A stretch of DNA of 64,000 bases from Aeromonas caviae (GTDB taxonomy: Bacteria; Pseudomonadota; Gammaproteobacteria; Enterobacterales; Aeromonadaceae). The translations under genes and the position numbers were made by a program. Of the stretch, positions 46,562 through 54,980 are shown piece by piece (within the stretch, counting starts at the first letter, position 1; each line of letters starts with the position of its first letter). The notes beneath the pieces were generated by a model that was not told where the DNA came from, did not search any database, and worked only from the letters and a program-made list of their open reading frames with translations. The stretch lies in contig NZ_CDBK01000105.1 of NCBI RefSeq assembly GCF_000819785.1, positions 62,910 through 126,909 on the forward strand. Reading direction: 5' to 3'.

Positions 46562-47464
46562 ATGGACAAGCAGGATTTGTGGGTACTCGATGGCGGTATG
46601 GGTCGTGAACTGGCGCGGCGTGGTGCGCCGTTCCGTCAACCGGAGTGGTCGGCACTGGCGTTGATGGAAGCGCCCGAGACGGTGCGCGAGGTACACCAGG
46701 CCTATGCGACGAGCGGTGCCCGGGTGATCACCACCAACAGCTATGCCCTGGTGCCCTTCCATATCGGCGAGGCACGCTTTGCCGCCCAAGGGGAGGCACT
46801 TGCGGCTCTGGCCGGGCAACTGGCCCGAGGCGTGGCCGACGAACAGGGGGGAGCCGTCAAGGTGGCCGGTTCCTTGCCGCCGCTCTTTGGCTCCTATCGT
46901 GCGGACCTCTATCAAGCCGAGCGGGTGAGCGAGCTGGCGACACCGCTTATCCGTGCCCTGTCACCCCATGTGGATCTCTGGCTGGCGGAGACCATGAGCC
47001 TCATCGCCGAGCCCCTGGCCCTCAAGGCCCTGCTGCCCGAGGACGGCAAGCCGTTCTGGGTCTCCTTTACTCTGGAAGACGAGGCGCCAGGCAGCGAGCC
47101 CACCCTGCGCTCCGGCGAGCGGGTGGCGGATGCCGTGGCCGCGTTGGCGTCGGCCGGGGTGGATGCCATCCTGTTCAACTGCTGCCAGCCCGAGGTGATT
47201 GAAGGGGCGCTCAAGGTGGCCGTCGCCGCGTTGCAGGTTCAGGGGCGCACCGACGTTCGCCTCGGCGCCTATGCCAACGCCTTCCCGCCCCAGCCCAAGG
47301 AGGCGACTGCCAATGATGGTCTGGACGAGATCCGCGGCGATCTGGGGCCGCTGGATTACCTCGGCTGGGCCGAGCGCTGGCGCAGAGCCGGGGCAAACCT
47401 CATCGGCGGCTGCTGCGGCATCGGCCCGGAACACATCGAGGCGCTGGCCAGCCGGCTGCGTTAA
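46562..47464 (+). CDS. mmuM: Homocysteine S-methyltransferase, MmuM type
   Basis: A 300-residue member of the homocysteine S-methyltransferase family, making methionine from homocysteine with S-methylmethionine (or SAM) as donor. Zinc ligands are the Cys in ILFNCCQPE (near 205) and the pair in IGGCCGIGPEHIEAL at the C-terminus. VLDGGMGRELARRGAPF opens the barrel. ATG at 46562 gives the usual family start. An in-frame ATG at 46535 would add nine residues. A permease gene follows after nine bases. The MetJ operator upstream supports a methionine role. Confidence 0.88.
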   Translation: MDKQDLWVLDGGMGRELARRGAPFRQPEWSALALMEAPETVREVHQAYATSGARVITTNSYALVPFHIGEARFAAQGEALAALAGQLARGVADEQGGAVKVAGSLPPLFGSYRADLYQAERVSELATPLIRALSPHVDLWLAETMSLIAEPLALKALLPEDGKPFWVSFTLEDEAPGSEPTLRSGERVADAVAALASAGVDAILFNCCQPEVIEGALKVAVAALQVQGRTDVRLGAYANAFPPQPKEATANDGLDEIRGDLGPLDYLGWAERWRRAGANLIGGCCGIGPEHIEALASRLR

Positions 47465-47473
47465 GGAGCGCCC

Positions 47474-48883
47474 ATGAAAGAGAGCAAGATCGGGCTCTGG
47501 TCCCTCACTGCGCTGGTGTTCAGCTCCATGGTGGGGGCCGGCATCTTCAGCCTGCCCCAGAACATGGCCGATGTGGCGGGCGCCCGCGCCGTGCTGATCG
47601 GCTGGGCCGTCACCGGGGTCGGCATACTGGCACTGGCCATGAGCTTCCTTTACCTGTCGCGGCTCAAACCCGAGCTCGACGGCGGCATCTACAGCTATGC
47701 CCGGGCCGGCTTTGGCGAGCTGGTGGGGTTCTTCTCCGCCTGGGGATACTGGCTCTGTGCCACCATCGGCGTGGTGGGTTATCTGGTGATCGCCTTCGCT
47801 GCGCTGGGCAGCTTCGTCGACACGCCGGAGCGGATCTGGTTTGGCGAGGGCAACACATTGGCAGCTTTTGTCGGCGAGTCCTGCATCCTCTGGGCGGTGC
47901 ACCTGCTGGTGGCCCGCGGCGTGCAGCAGGCGGCGCTGTTCAACCTAGTGGCGACCCTGGCCAAGAGCCTGCCGCTGCTGCTGTTCATCCTGTTCGCCTG
48001 CTACTGGTTCGATCCGGTCACCTTTGCGGCGGATCAGGAGGGCAGCACCCTGGCGGTACCGGTCTCCGAGCAGGTGCGCAACACCATGCTCATCACCCTC
48101 TGGGTCTTCACCGGCATCGAAGGGGCAGCGGTGCTCTCGGCCCGGGCGAGAAACAAGCGGGACGTGGGCACCGCCACCGTGCTCGGTGTGGTGCTGGCGC
48201 TGCTGCTCTATGTGCTCATCTCGGTGCTGGCGCTCGGAATATTGAGCCGCCCGGAGCTTGCGGCCCTGCCTAACCCCTCCATGGCGGGATTGATGGCCCA
48301 GATGACCGGTTCCTGGGGCAAGTTGCTCATCAGCGCCGGCCTCATCGTGTCGGTGCTCGCCTCCTACGTGAGTTGGACCCTCTTCTCGGCCGAGGTGCCG
48401 TTCAGCGCGGCGCGTCACGGGGCCTTCCCGGCTATCTTCCGGCGCGAGAACCGCAACGGCACCCCCATCGCCTCGCTCTGGCTCACCAGCCTGACCGTGC
48501 AGGGCTGCTTGCTGCTGGTGTGGTTGCTTGGCAAGGGGTACACCAACCTGCTGCTCATCTCCACCTCCATGATCCTGGTGCCCTACCTGCTCATCGGCCT
48601 CTTCCTGCTCAAGCTGGTCTTCAGTGGCAAGGGGGGGCAGGGCCGCGGCCTGATGCAGGTGGTGGCGCTGGTGTCGAGCGGTTATGGTTTCTGGCTGCTC
48701 TACGCCGCCGGGGTGGAGTACCTGCTGCTGTCGCTTCTGCTCTACGGGCCGGGTCTGCTGCTGTTTCTCTACAGCCGTCGCCAGCTCGGCGCCGAACAGC
48801 GGCTCAGCGGTCGCGAACGGCTGCTGGCCGGGGTGACGCTGCTGAGCCTGATCCCCGCCGTCTGGTCCTTCGTTCACGTCTGA
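47474..48883 (+). CDS. APC-family amino acid permease, basic amino acid antiporter type
   Basis: A 469-residue membrane protein with about 12 or 13 helices of the APC superfamily. VGAGIFSLPQNMADVAGA in the first helix is the substrate backbone-binding motif, and the sequence as a whole resembles arginine/ornithine antiporters (ArcD group). AAGGAG precedes the ATG. Being in one MetJ-controlled unit with mmuM, it may instead carry S-methylmethionine, as MmuP does in E. coli, although MmuP is from another APC branch. The substrate is therefore open. Confidence 0.83.
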   Translation: MKESKIGLWSLTALVFSSMVGAGIFSLPQNMADVAGARAVLIGWAVTGVGILALAMSFLYLSRLKPELDGGIYSYARAGFGELVGFFSAWGYWLCATIGVVGYLVIAFAALGSFVDTPERIWFGEGNTLAAFVGESCILWAVHLLVARGVQQAALFNLVATLAKSLPLLLFILFACYWFDPVTFAADQEGSTLAVPVSEQVRNTMLITLWVFTGIEGAAVLSARARNKRDVGTATVLGVVLALLLYVLISVLALGILSRPELAALPNPSMAGLMAQMTGSWGKLLISAGLIVSVLASYVSWTLFSAEVPFSAARHGAFPAIFRRENRNGTPIASLWLTSLTVQGCLLLVWLLGKGYTNLLLISTSMILVPYLLIGLFLLKLVFSGKGGQGRGLMQVVALVSSGYGFWLLYAAGVEYLLLSLLLYGPGLLLFLYSRRQLGAEQRLSGRERLLAGVTLLSLIPAVWSFVHV

Positions 48884-48905
48884 CCTGGGGGTTGTCCCTG
48901 TCATG

Positions 48906-48934
48906 AAAAAGAGCGCCCCTGGGCGCTCTTTTTT
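48906..48934. terminator. Bidirectional terminator after the permease gene
   Basis: AAAAAGAGCGCCC (48906-48918), CT, GGGCGCTCTTTTT: a near-continuous stem with A and T flanks, between convergent genes. Confidence 0.88.
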
Positions 48935-48949
48935 ATCTTGGTCGGTGGG

Positions 48950-49798
48950 TCAACCGCTGGTGGGGCCCGCCGGTTTGCCAAACAGCACGGCGAGCTTTTG
49001 CCGCCAGGGGAGGCCCCGGGCCTCTTGCAGCATGTCGCGCCACTCGTGGAAGGTGAGGGTGAGGGGGTTGAAGCTGTGGATTGGCTTGGTGATGCCGAAA
49101 CGGCACGGCTCGCCCAAGTCTTCTTCCACGAAGGTGCCAAACAGCCGATCCCAGATGATGAGCACGCCGGCGAAGTTGCGATCGATGTATCTGGCGTTGC
49201 TGGCGTGGTGCACCCTGTGGTGGGAGGGGGTGTTGAAAACCCACTCCAGCCAGCCGAGCTTGCCCACCACCTGGGTGTGGACGAAGAACTGAAAACCCAG
49301 GCTCAAGAGCACGGTGGCCACCACCGCCTCGGGGGGGAAGCCGATGAGGATCATGGGGATCCAGAACAGCCACATGCCGGAGACCGGATACATCAGGCTC
49401 TGGCGAAAGGCGGTGGAGAGGTTGAGCCGCTCCGAGCTGTGGTGCACCACGTGGGAGGCCCAGAGCCAGCGCACATGGTGACTGGCGAAGTGGAACAGCC
49501 AGTAGCAGAGATCCTGCAACAGAAAGAGCAGCAAGAGGCTCCACAGGTTCAGCTCGATATCGAATAGTCGCCAGCCCCAGAGGGTGTCATAGAGATAGGC
49601 GATGGCAATGGCGGCCAGGGCATCGCCCCCCTGATGCATCAGTGCCAGGGTGGCATTGGCGAAGAGATCCTTCCACTGGTAGCCCGCCGTGGGATAGGCG
49701 GCGCCGTGTTTTCGCAGGTAGAGCATCTCCCAGCCGATGAACACCAGAAAGAGGGGCGAGAGGTAGAGCAGGAGCAGTTGCACATCCATGTGAGCCAT
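48950..49798 (-). CDS. Fatty acid hydroxylase/sterol desaturase superfamily membrane protein
   Basis: A 282-residue integral membrane protein with the histidine clusters of diiron membrane hydroxylases: HFASHH (near residue 133), HVVHHSSERLN (near 146) and HHRVHHASN (near 225). These bind two irons that activate oxygen for hydroxylation of a lipid. About four hydrophobic segments are present. The start is uncertain. ATG at 49798, 49789 and 49825 are in frame and none has a good ribosome site. It stands alone between convergent and co-directional neighbours. Substrate unknown. Confidence 0.82.
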   Translation of the reverse strand: MAHMDVQLLLLYLSPLFLVFIGWEMLYLRKHGAAYPTAGYQWKDLFANATLALMHQGGDALAAIAIAYLYDTLWGWRLFDIELNLWSLLLLFLLQDLCYWLFHFASHHVRWLWASHVVHHSSERLNLSTAFRQSLMYPVSGMWLFWIPMILIGFPPEAVVATVLLSLGFQFFVHTQVVGKLGWLEWVFNTPSHHRVHHASNARYIDRNFAGVLIIWDRLFGTFVEEDLGEPCRFGITKPIHSFNPLTLTFHEWRDMLQEARGLPWRQKLAVLFGKPAGPTSG

Positions 49799-49943
49799 CC
49801 GGTTGGACCAGTTGGGTGTCAGCATACCGGATGAATTTAAAATTTCATTAACATCCTTGCTCGTTGGCGTGGTGACAACCCGATGGCAAAAGGCTGCGGC
49901 AAGCAATGCGCCAGGGAGATGATCTGGGGGGAAGGCAAGCATA

Positions 49944-49970
49944 GAAGAGGGAGCCATGGGCTCCCTCTTC
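49944..49970 (-). terminator. Hairpin following glnQ
   Basis: GAAGAGGGAGCC and GGCTCCCTCTTC form a perfect 12-bp stem with a three-base loop. It lies 19 bases beyond the glnQ stop on the minus strand. No T tract follows, so termination would be inefficient. Confidence 0.5.
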
Positions 49971-49988
49971 GTGTTGGTGCATCGCGGG

Positions 49989-50732
49989 TTATAGCACCTG
50001 GCTCAGGAACTGGCGCAGGCGTGGGGAGGGGGGATTGTCGAAGAAGTCGGCGGGTTTCTCGTCCACCAGCAGCTCGCCGCTCTCCATGAAGAGCACTCTG
50101 TCCGCCACTTCCCGGGCAAAGCCCATCTCGTGGGTCACCACCACCATGGTCATCCCTTCACGGGCCAACCCCTTCATGACGTCCAGCACCTCTCCCACCA
50201 TTTCGGGGTCGAGGGCGCTGGTGGGTTCGTCAAACAGCATGATGCGCGGCTGCATGGCGAGCGCCCGGGCGATGGCCACCCGCTGCTGCTGGCCGCCGGA
50301 GAGCTGGGAGGGGTAGCTCTGGGCCTTGTTGGAGAGACCGACCTTGAGCAGCAGGGCCTTGGCCCGCTCCTCTGCCTCCTGGCGAGAGAGCCCTCTCACC
50401 TTCTGGGGGGCCAGCGTGATGTTGTCCAGCACCGTCAGGTGAGGGAAGAGGTTGAAGGACTGGAACACCATGCCCACCTCTTCCCGCAGCTTGTTGACAT
50501 CCCCGGGTTCGGTGAGGCTGATGCCGTCGACCACGATATTGCCATCGTTGATGGTCTCCAGCTGGTTGAGGGTGCGCAGGAAGGTCGACTTGCCCGAGCC
50601 GCTCGGCCCCACGATCACCACCACTTCCCCTTCGGCCACCTGGGTGCTGACGTTTTTCAGGGCGTGCACCTCGGTGCCGTAGAACTTCTCTACACCGGTC
50701 GCCTTGATGATGGGATCAGTTGCAGCGCGCAT
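49989..50732 (-). CDS. glnQ: Polar amino acid ABC transporter ATPase, GlnQ type
   Basis: A 247-residue ABC ATPase of the polar amino acid uptake class. It has Walker [10 protein letters not shown], signature LSGGQQQRV, Walker [16 protein letters not shown] and the H loop VVVTHEMGF. It energises uptake with the adjacent permease and binding protein. The ribosome site TGGAGGTG precedes the ATG. The region up to about 155 bases upstream contains a tandem duplicate of its own 5' end and of the permease 3' end. The substrate (Gln, Glu, Asp or similar) cannot be fixed. Confidence 0.93.
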   Translation of the reverse strand: MRAATDPIIKATGVEKFYGTEVHALKNVSTQVAEGEVVVIVGPSGSGKSTFLRTLNQLETINDGNIVVDGISLTEPGDVNKLREEVGMVFQSFNLFPHLTVLDNITLAPQKVRGLSRQEAEERAKALLLKVGLSNKAQSYPSQLSGGQQQRVAIARALAMQPRIMLFDEPTSALDPEMVGEVLDVMKGLAREGMTMVVVTHEMGFAREVADRVLFMESGELLVDEKPADFFDNPPSPRLRQFLSQVL

Positions 50733-50887
50733 AGTTCACCTCCAGACGACGCGCCGGCAAGGGGCAGGGAGTGCCGGTGATGGCAGAACGTTTCGACACC
50801 GATGGCGCCTTGATAACGGGATCAGTTGCTGCGCGCATATTTCACCTCCAGACGACGCACCAGGAAGGAGAGAGTGCCGGTCAGCAC
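50690..50887. repeat. Tandem duplication of the glnP-glnQ junction (106-base unit)
   Basis: The segment around the glnQ start (50690-50781) recurs diverged at 50792-50887, around the glnP stop. Shared blocks on the minus strand include CGTCGTCTGGAGGTGAA, TATGCGCGC and GCAACTGATCCC. The two ATGs (50838 and 50732) are 106 bases apart. The glnP-proximal copy keeps the glnP end (RRLEVKYARSN) and its ATG opens a frame MRAATDPVIKA that runs to [11 protein letters not shown] and stops inside the glnQ start. The second copy keeps the true glnQ start. Differences indicate an old event. Confidence 0.8.
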
Positions 50888-51793
50888 AAGATAGAGCAGG
50901 GCCACGGTGAACCACACCTCGAACGGGCTGAAGGTGGAGCTGACCACTTCGCGTCCCGCCTTGGTGAGATCCGTGATGGAGATGACGGAGACCAGGGAGG
51001 AGTCCTTGATGAGGTTGATGAACTGGCCCGCGAGCGGTGGCAGCACCCGTTTGAAGGCCTGGGGCAGGATGACGTAGCGCATGGTCTGGGCCGAGGTCAT
51101 GCCAAGGCTTCTGCCCGCTTCCATCTGCCCCTTGTGAATGGAGCTGATGCCGGCGCGCACGATTTCCGCCACGTAGGCGCCGGTGAAGACCGCGAGCGCC
51201 GCCACACCAGCGGTGAATCGGTCGAGGTTCAGCACGGTGCCGATAAAGAAATAGACGATGAAGATCTGCACCAGCAACGGGGTGCCACGGATGAGCTCCA
51301 CATAGGTCACGGCCAGGTTGCGCAGGGCCGGATTGGGGGAGAGGCGGGCGAGCCCGGCCAGGGTGCCAAGCAGGATGGCGAAGATGCCCGCCACCAGGGA
51401 GAGCTTGACCGTGACCCAGACGCCCCAGGCGATGGGGCCGGCGGTCCAGCTCAGTTGCACATCCAGGGTATCGCCGAGGAAGACGGTATCCCCTTCAGCC
51501 AGCTGGGAGCCCTTGGGTGCGATGGCCTGACGGCGGCTGGGGTCGAGATCGTCTTGCAGGAAGAGCTGTCCCTTGTCCGCGACCACGGTGCCGTCAAACT
51601 CGGCATAATGTTTCTGTTCTGCCTGATAGGCGATGTACTGGGGAATGCGTTCCCAGCGCCAGGTGTAATCCACTGCCTGCACGGCCTTGTAGATGCCGAA
51701 AATGGCGGCCAGCACCAGCAGCAGGAAGATCCCGTGCCAGAGCAGCTGATTGGGCTGTTTTTCCATCTGTCTTGTGAGTTTGGGGTTGATCAC
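50822..51793 (-). CDS. glnP: Polar amino acid ABC transporter permease, GlnP type, enlarged
   Basis: A 323-residue permease, about 100 longer than typical GlnP. The first helix (about residues 18-39) is followed by about 80 periplasmic residues (YTWRWERIPQYIAYQ through LGDTLDVQL). The His/Glu/Gln-type permease core starts near 112 with GVWVTVKLSLVAGIFAILLG, and the coupling loop is AGRSLGMTSAQTMRYVILPQA. GTG at 51793 was chosen because AGAGG (51806-51802) is eight bases from it. GTG at 51799 would be only two bases from that site. Its 3' end takes part in the tandem duplication. Confidence 0.9.
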   Translation of the reverse strand: MINPKLTRQMEKQPNQLLWHGIFLLLVLAAIFGIYKAVQAVDYTWRWERIPQYIAYQAEQKHYAEFDGTVVADKGQLFLQDDLDPSRRQAIAPKGSQLAEGDTVFLGDTLDVQLSWTAGPIAWGVWVTVKLSLVAGIFAILLGTLAGLARLSPNPALRNLAVTYVELIRGTPLLVQIFIVYFFIGTVLNLDRFTAGVAALAVFTGAYVAEIVRAGISSIHKGQMEAGRSLGMTSAQTMRYVILPQAFKRVLPPLAGQFINLIKDSSLVSVISITDLTKAGREVVSSTFSPFEVWFTVALLYLVLTGTLSFLVRRLEVKYARSN

Positions 51794-51865
51794 TGTCACA
51801 ACCTCTTTTGTCGTTATCGTGTGGGGAGTCTGCGTGAAGGGGCGGCATGCCGCCCCTTTGAGAGG

Positions 51866-52654
51866 TTATTTGAGCTGGTTCAGCCAGGCGGTGGATTCAA
51901 ACCACTTCTTGTAGAGACGGTCGTAGCTGCCGTCGCCCTTGATCTGGCGCAGGTAGTTGTTGAACCAGTTGAGGGTGTCCTGATCTCCCTTGCGGATGGC
52001 CCAGGCCAGCGGCTCGAAGGTGAACGGCTTGTCGAGGTGCACCACGGCGCCCTGGTTCTGGGACGCGAAAATGGCGTTGTAGGGCAGGTCGTAGACGAAG
52101 GCATCCACCTTGCCGTTGATCACTTCCAGCTTGGCGTCATCCTGGGTTTCAAACTGCAGCAGGGTGGCCTTGGGGATCATGCGCTTGACCGCTTGCTCGC
52201 CGGTGGTGCCGAGTTTGACCGCGATCTTGTATTTGGGATCGTTGAGGTCCTGGAAGGATTTGATTTCGCCCGCCTTGTCCTTGCGAAGCACGATGGTCTG
52301 GCCGACGACGATGTAGGGATCGGCAAAGTTCACGCGCAGGTTGCGCTGGGGAGTGACGGTCATGCCGCCCATGATGACGTCGAACTTGTCGGTCAAGAGC
52401 GCGGGGATGATGCCGTCCCAGGCGGTGTTGACGAACTCCACCTTCACGCCCATCTCCTTGGCGACCATCTTGGCGAGATCCACGTCAAAGCCGATGTACT
52501 GGCCCTGCTTGTTGGTCATCTCGAAGGGTTGATAGCCGGCATCGAAGCCGACCCGCAGCACACCGCGCTCCAGCACGGCATCCAGGGTGGAAGTGGGCGC
52601 GGCGTTGGCCAGCCCGCACAGCAGCAGGGTAGAGAGAATGAGTTTTTTGATCAT
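51866..52654 (-). CDS. glnH: Polar amino acid periplasmic binding protein, GlnH type
   Basis: A 262-residue solute-binding protein of family 3. Signal peptide MIKKLILSTLLLCGLANAA, then LDAVLERGVLRVGFDAGYQPFEM, the conserved opening of the mature domain. GFDVDLAKMVAKEMGVKVEF and DVIMGGMTVTPQR carry the ligand carboxylate and amino contacts typical of polar amino acids. It heads the leftward operon ahead of glnP (72 bases) and glnQ. Frames extending upstream of ATG 52654 lack a ribosome site. Confidence 0.93.
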   Translation of the reverse strand: MIKKLILSTLLLCGLANAAPTSTLDAVLERGVLRVGFDAGYQPFEMTNKQGQYIGFDVDLAKMVAKEMGVKVEFVNTAWDGIIPALLTDKFDVIMGGMTVTPQRNLRVNFADPYIVVGQTIVLRKDKAGEIKSFQDLNDPKYKIAVKLGTTGEQAVKRMIPKATLLQFETQDDAKLEVINGKVDAFVYDLPYNAIFASQNQGAVVHLDKPFTFEPLAWAIRKGDQDTLNWFNNYLRQIKGDGSYDRLYKKWFESTAWLNQLK

Positions 52655-53115
52655 AAATGACGTCTCTGTCGTAAATGTGGTCGGCCTTGAACCTGCTCCC
52701 GTGCGACTCCATGGCACAAGAGACTGCTGCATCCGGCAGCAGGCAAGACAGGATTATTGTCTTGGTCGGGGCAAAAGCCCCATATGAGATTCTATGAATG
52801 GTTCGTTGGATGAAAAATGTACCAAAACCTGTTTGTGCCAGAAGACTCAATAAGTTATGGAGACTTTTATCCCTCGTGGTGACTCATAAAACCACATGAA
52901 AACAACATATCTATCTAATGGCGCCGGTTCAAGTGCAAAATATCCGGCGGCCGTCTCGGTGGAAAATCCGGGCACAGACAGGGCGTTGTCCGGCACGCTT
53001 CACGGGGAATGGGGCGTGCGAGCCGGGCAAATATTTTTGCCCGGCCCATAGGCTCCCTCTGTGTCTTGTCATGGGCTTCCCATATACTCAGCCATCTCCA
53101 TTGGAAGGTTCGGGA
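52655..53115. promoter_or_regulatory. Divergent control region between glnH and the GGDEF gene
   Basis: About 460 bases without a supported gene. The glnH side is moderately AT-rich (52800-52920). Toward the GGDEF gene are two hairpins: GCACGC/GCGTGC (52993-52998 with 53014-53019) and the perfect GCCGGGCAAA-TATT-TTTGCCCGGC (53022-53045). Neither has a T tract. No promoter was confidently recognised, and the c-di-GMP riboswitch consensus is absent. Confidence 0.5.
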
Positions 53116-54243
53116 ATGGACGCCTCAATTCTGCTCAATCTGGACGTATTTACCCTGATGTTGATGGCCCTCGGGGGCTACAGCCTGGGATTCATCACCC
53201 TCTCCATCATCTGGTGGACCCACAGGGAAATACCCGGTCTCGGGCTCTGGTGGTGGTCCAGCCTCTGTGCCCTCGCGGCGCAATCGCTCTTCTTCATGCA
53301 GGCATTTGCCCCCCATATCGCGGGGATCTGGCTGGCCAACCTGCTCATCACCTTCTGCCTCGCCCTGATGCCACTCGCCATCCAGCGCTTCTTCGGGGAG
53401 CCGCCAAACTGGCGGGCATTCACCCTCTTCATGCTGGTCTACCTGCTGATCCTCTGCTGGAGCGTCATCTTCAACGACAAGATGGCCCCCCGGGTGCTGC
53501 TGGCCTGCCTGAGCTACATGATGGTGGGGGCGGTGATTGTCTGGCTCATATGGCGCCATGGCTACCCTGACTATCTGCCCGCTGTGCTGGTGTTCACCGT
53601 GGTCAACATCCTGCTCTACGGTTTCAATCTGGTGCGCATGGGGGCCCTGCTCGGCGGCGAGGTGCGTGTCCTGATGGATCAGCATGCGGTCAATGTGCTC
53701 CCCTTCCTCTCCATGCTGATGGGCAACTATCTGTCGACCTTCGGGGTGCTGCTGCTCTGTACCCAGTACCGGGCCCTGGCCCTGCGTCGACAGGCCAGCC
53801 AGGATCCCCTGACCGGCCTCCTGAACCGGCGTGGCTTCATGGATCACTGCGTGACGATGGCAAGGCAGGGGGCGCTGGTGGTGCTGGATCTCGACGACTT
53901 CAAGCAGATCAATGATCGCCACGGTCACGAGACCGGGGACAGGGTGCTGGAGGCGGTGGGTCGCTATCTTGCCGGCCAGCGGGATCTGGTGGCCAGCCGC
54001 TTCGGCGGGGAAGAGTTTGTGCTGCTGTTGCCCGAGCGGGACCCCCTGGCCCAGCAAGCGCGCTGCGAGCAGATCCGTCAGGGGATAGAAACGCTGGGGC
54101 TGAAGGGGGTCCGGGTGACGGCCAGCCTGGGGTGGGCGCCCAGCGCCCGCGAATGGCACTTTGACACCCTGTTCAGCCAGGCAGATCGCGCTCTCTATCA
54201 GGCCAAGCGGGAGGGCAAGAACCGGATCTGTCAGGGGGCCTGA
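53116..54243 (+). CDS. Membrane-bound diguanylate cyclase (GGDEF protein)
   Basis: A 375-residue predicted diguanylate cyclase making cyclic di-GMP. The N-terminal part (about residues 8-215) has about six or seven membrane helices, a possible sensor. The GGDEF domain spans about 220-372 with DPLTGLLNRRGF, VLDLDDFKQINDRHGHETGD and active-site RFGGEEF. The inhibitory RxxD site is not conserved (QRDL in its place), so product inhibition through it is unlikely. ATG at 53116 follows GGAAGG. No EAL domain is present. Confidence 0.9.
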   Translation: MDASILLNLDVFTLMLMALGGYSLGFITLSIIWWTHREIPGLGLWWWSSLCALAAQSLFFMQAFAPHIAGIWLANLLITFCLALMPLAIQRFFGEPPNWRAFTLFMLVYLLILCWSVIFNDKMAPRVLLACLSYMMVGAVIVWLIWRHGYPDYLPAVLVFTVVNILLYGFNLVRMGALLGGEVRVLMDQHAVNVLPFLSMLMGNYLSTFGVLLLCTQYRALALRRQASQDPLTGLLNRRGFMDHCVTMARQGALVVLDLDDFKQINDRHGHETGDRVLEAVGRYLAGQRDLVASRFGGEEFVLLLPERDPLAQQARCEQIRQGIETLGLKGVRVTASLGWAPSAREWHFDTLFSQADRALYQAKREGKNRICQGA

Positions 54244-54351
54244 TCCCCCGTCAGGTCATGCCCGGCCGGTGGCCGTCGGCTCCGACCGGACAAAGGCATA
54301 CCGAGTCAGCCACCTGGTCGCATCAGACCAGAGTGGCCGCCTGGCAGCCTG

Positions 54352-54747
54352 TCAGCGGTGCAACTCCCCCGCGCGTTCCGGCTGATAGACCACTTCCAGG
54401 ATCTCCACCTGGATGGTGCGACCGGCCGGCCCCGGCCAGGCGATGCTGTCACCCACCTTGAGCCCCAGCAGGGCGCTGCCCACTGGCGCCAGCACGGAGA
54501 TCTTCGATTCGTCCCCCTGTACATCCTTTGGATAGACCAGCGTCAGGCAGAAGTCGTTGCCGCTGTTTTGCATCTTGAAGCGCACCGTGCTGTTCATGGT
54601 CACCACGTCCGGCGGCATGTCGGCGGGTTCGCGGATCTCGGCGCGATCCAGTTCCTCTTGCAGAGCAAGGTGCTGGGGGTGGTTGCCAAGCAACTGTTCG
54701 ATGCGATCCAGATCCAGGCTGGAGATGACGAGATGAGGCTGTTTCAT
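54352..54747 (-). CDS. rnk: Rnk, GreA/GreB-like regulator of nucleoside diphosphate kinase
   Basis: A 131-residue Rnk. It has a short N-terminal coiled coil (about residues 8-45, LDLDRIEQLLGNHPQHLALQ) and a C-terminal GreA/GreB FKBP-like domain (SKISVLAPVGSALLGLKVGD, near 85-105). Rnk binds RNA polymerase in the secondary channel and influences nucleoside diphosphate kinase in E. coli. Length is close to E. coli Rnk (136). AAGGAAAT precedes the ATG at 54747. The 230 bases upstream show no recognised gene. Confidence 0.92.
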   Translation of the reverse strand: MKQPHLVISSLDLDRIEQLLGNHPQHLALQEELDRAEIREPADMPPDVVTMNSTVRFKMQNSGNDFCLTLVYPKDVQGDESKISVLAPVGSALLGLKVGDSIAWPGPAGRTIQVEILEVVYQPERAGELHR

Positions 54748-54980
54748 AGGGTATTTCCTTATCAATGACTGAAGGGACCAGGATGACGGGCAGACTGGTC
54801 GACAAAAAACGGTGCAAGGGTAAAAAGCAGACAGCAAAAGCGATGCCCCCGAGCGACTCGCGCAGCGGGGCGAGGGCGGGGGCTCAGCGGGGTGTGAGCG
54901 TACTGGAAAAAATCATGATTGCTTTCATGGAGATACCATAACCATTCTGGGGTGGTTTGGCAATTGGACTGACTGTCTCA

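Noticed and set aside
50771-52660. 629-codon open frame antisense to the glnPH genes
   Set aside because: It overlaps two recognised transporter genes completely and has no domain or ribosome site.
52920-53115. Cyclic di-GMP (GEMM) riboswitch before the GGDEF gene
   Set aside because: The conserved GACGCAAAGCC and paired GGTAGC/GGGTTACC blocks are missing. Only simple hairpins are seen.
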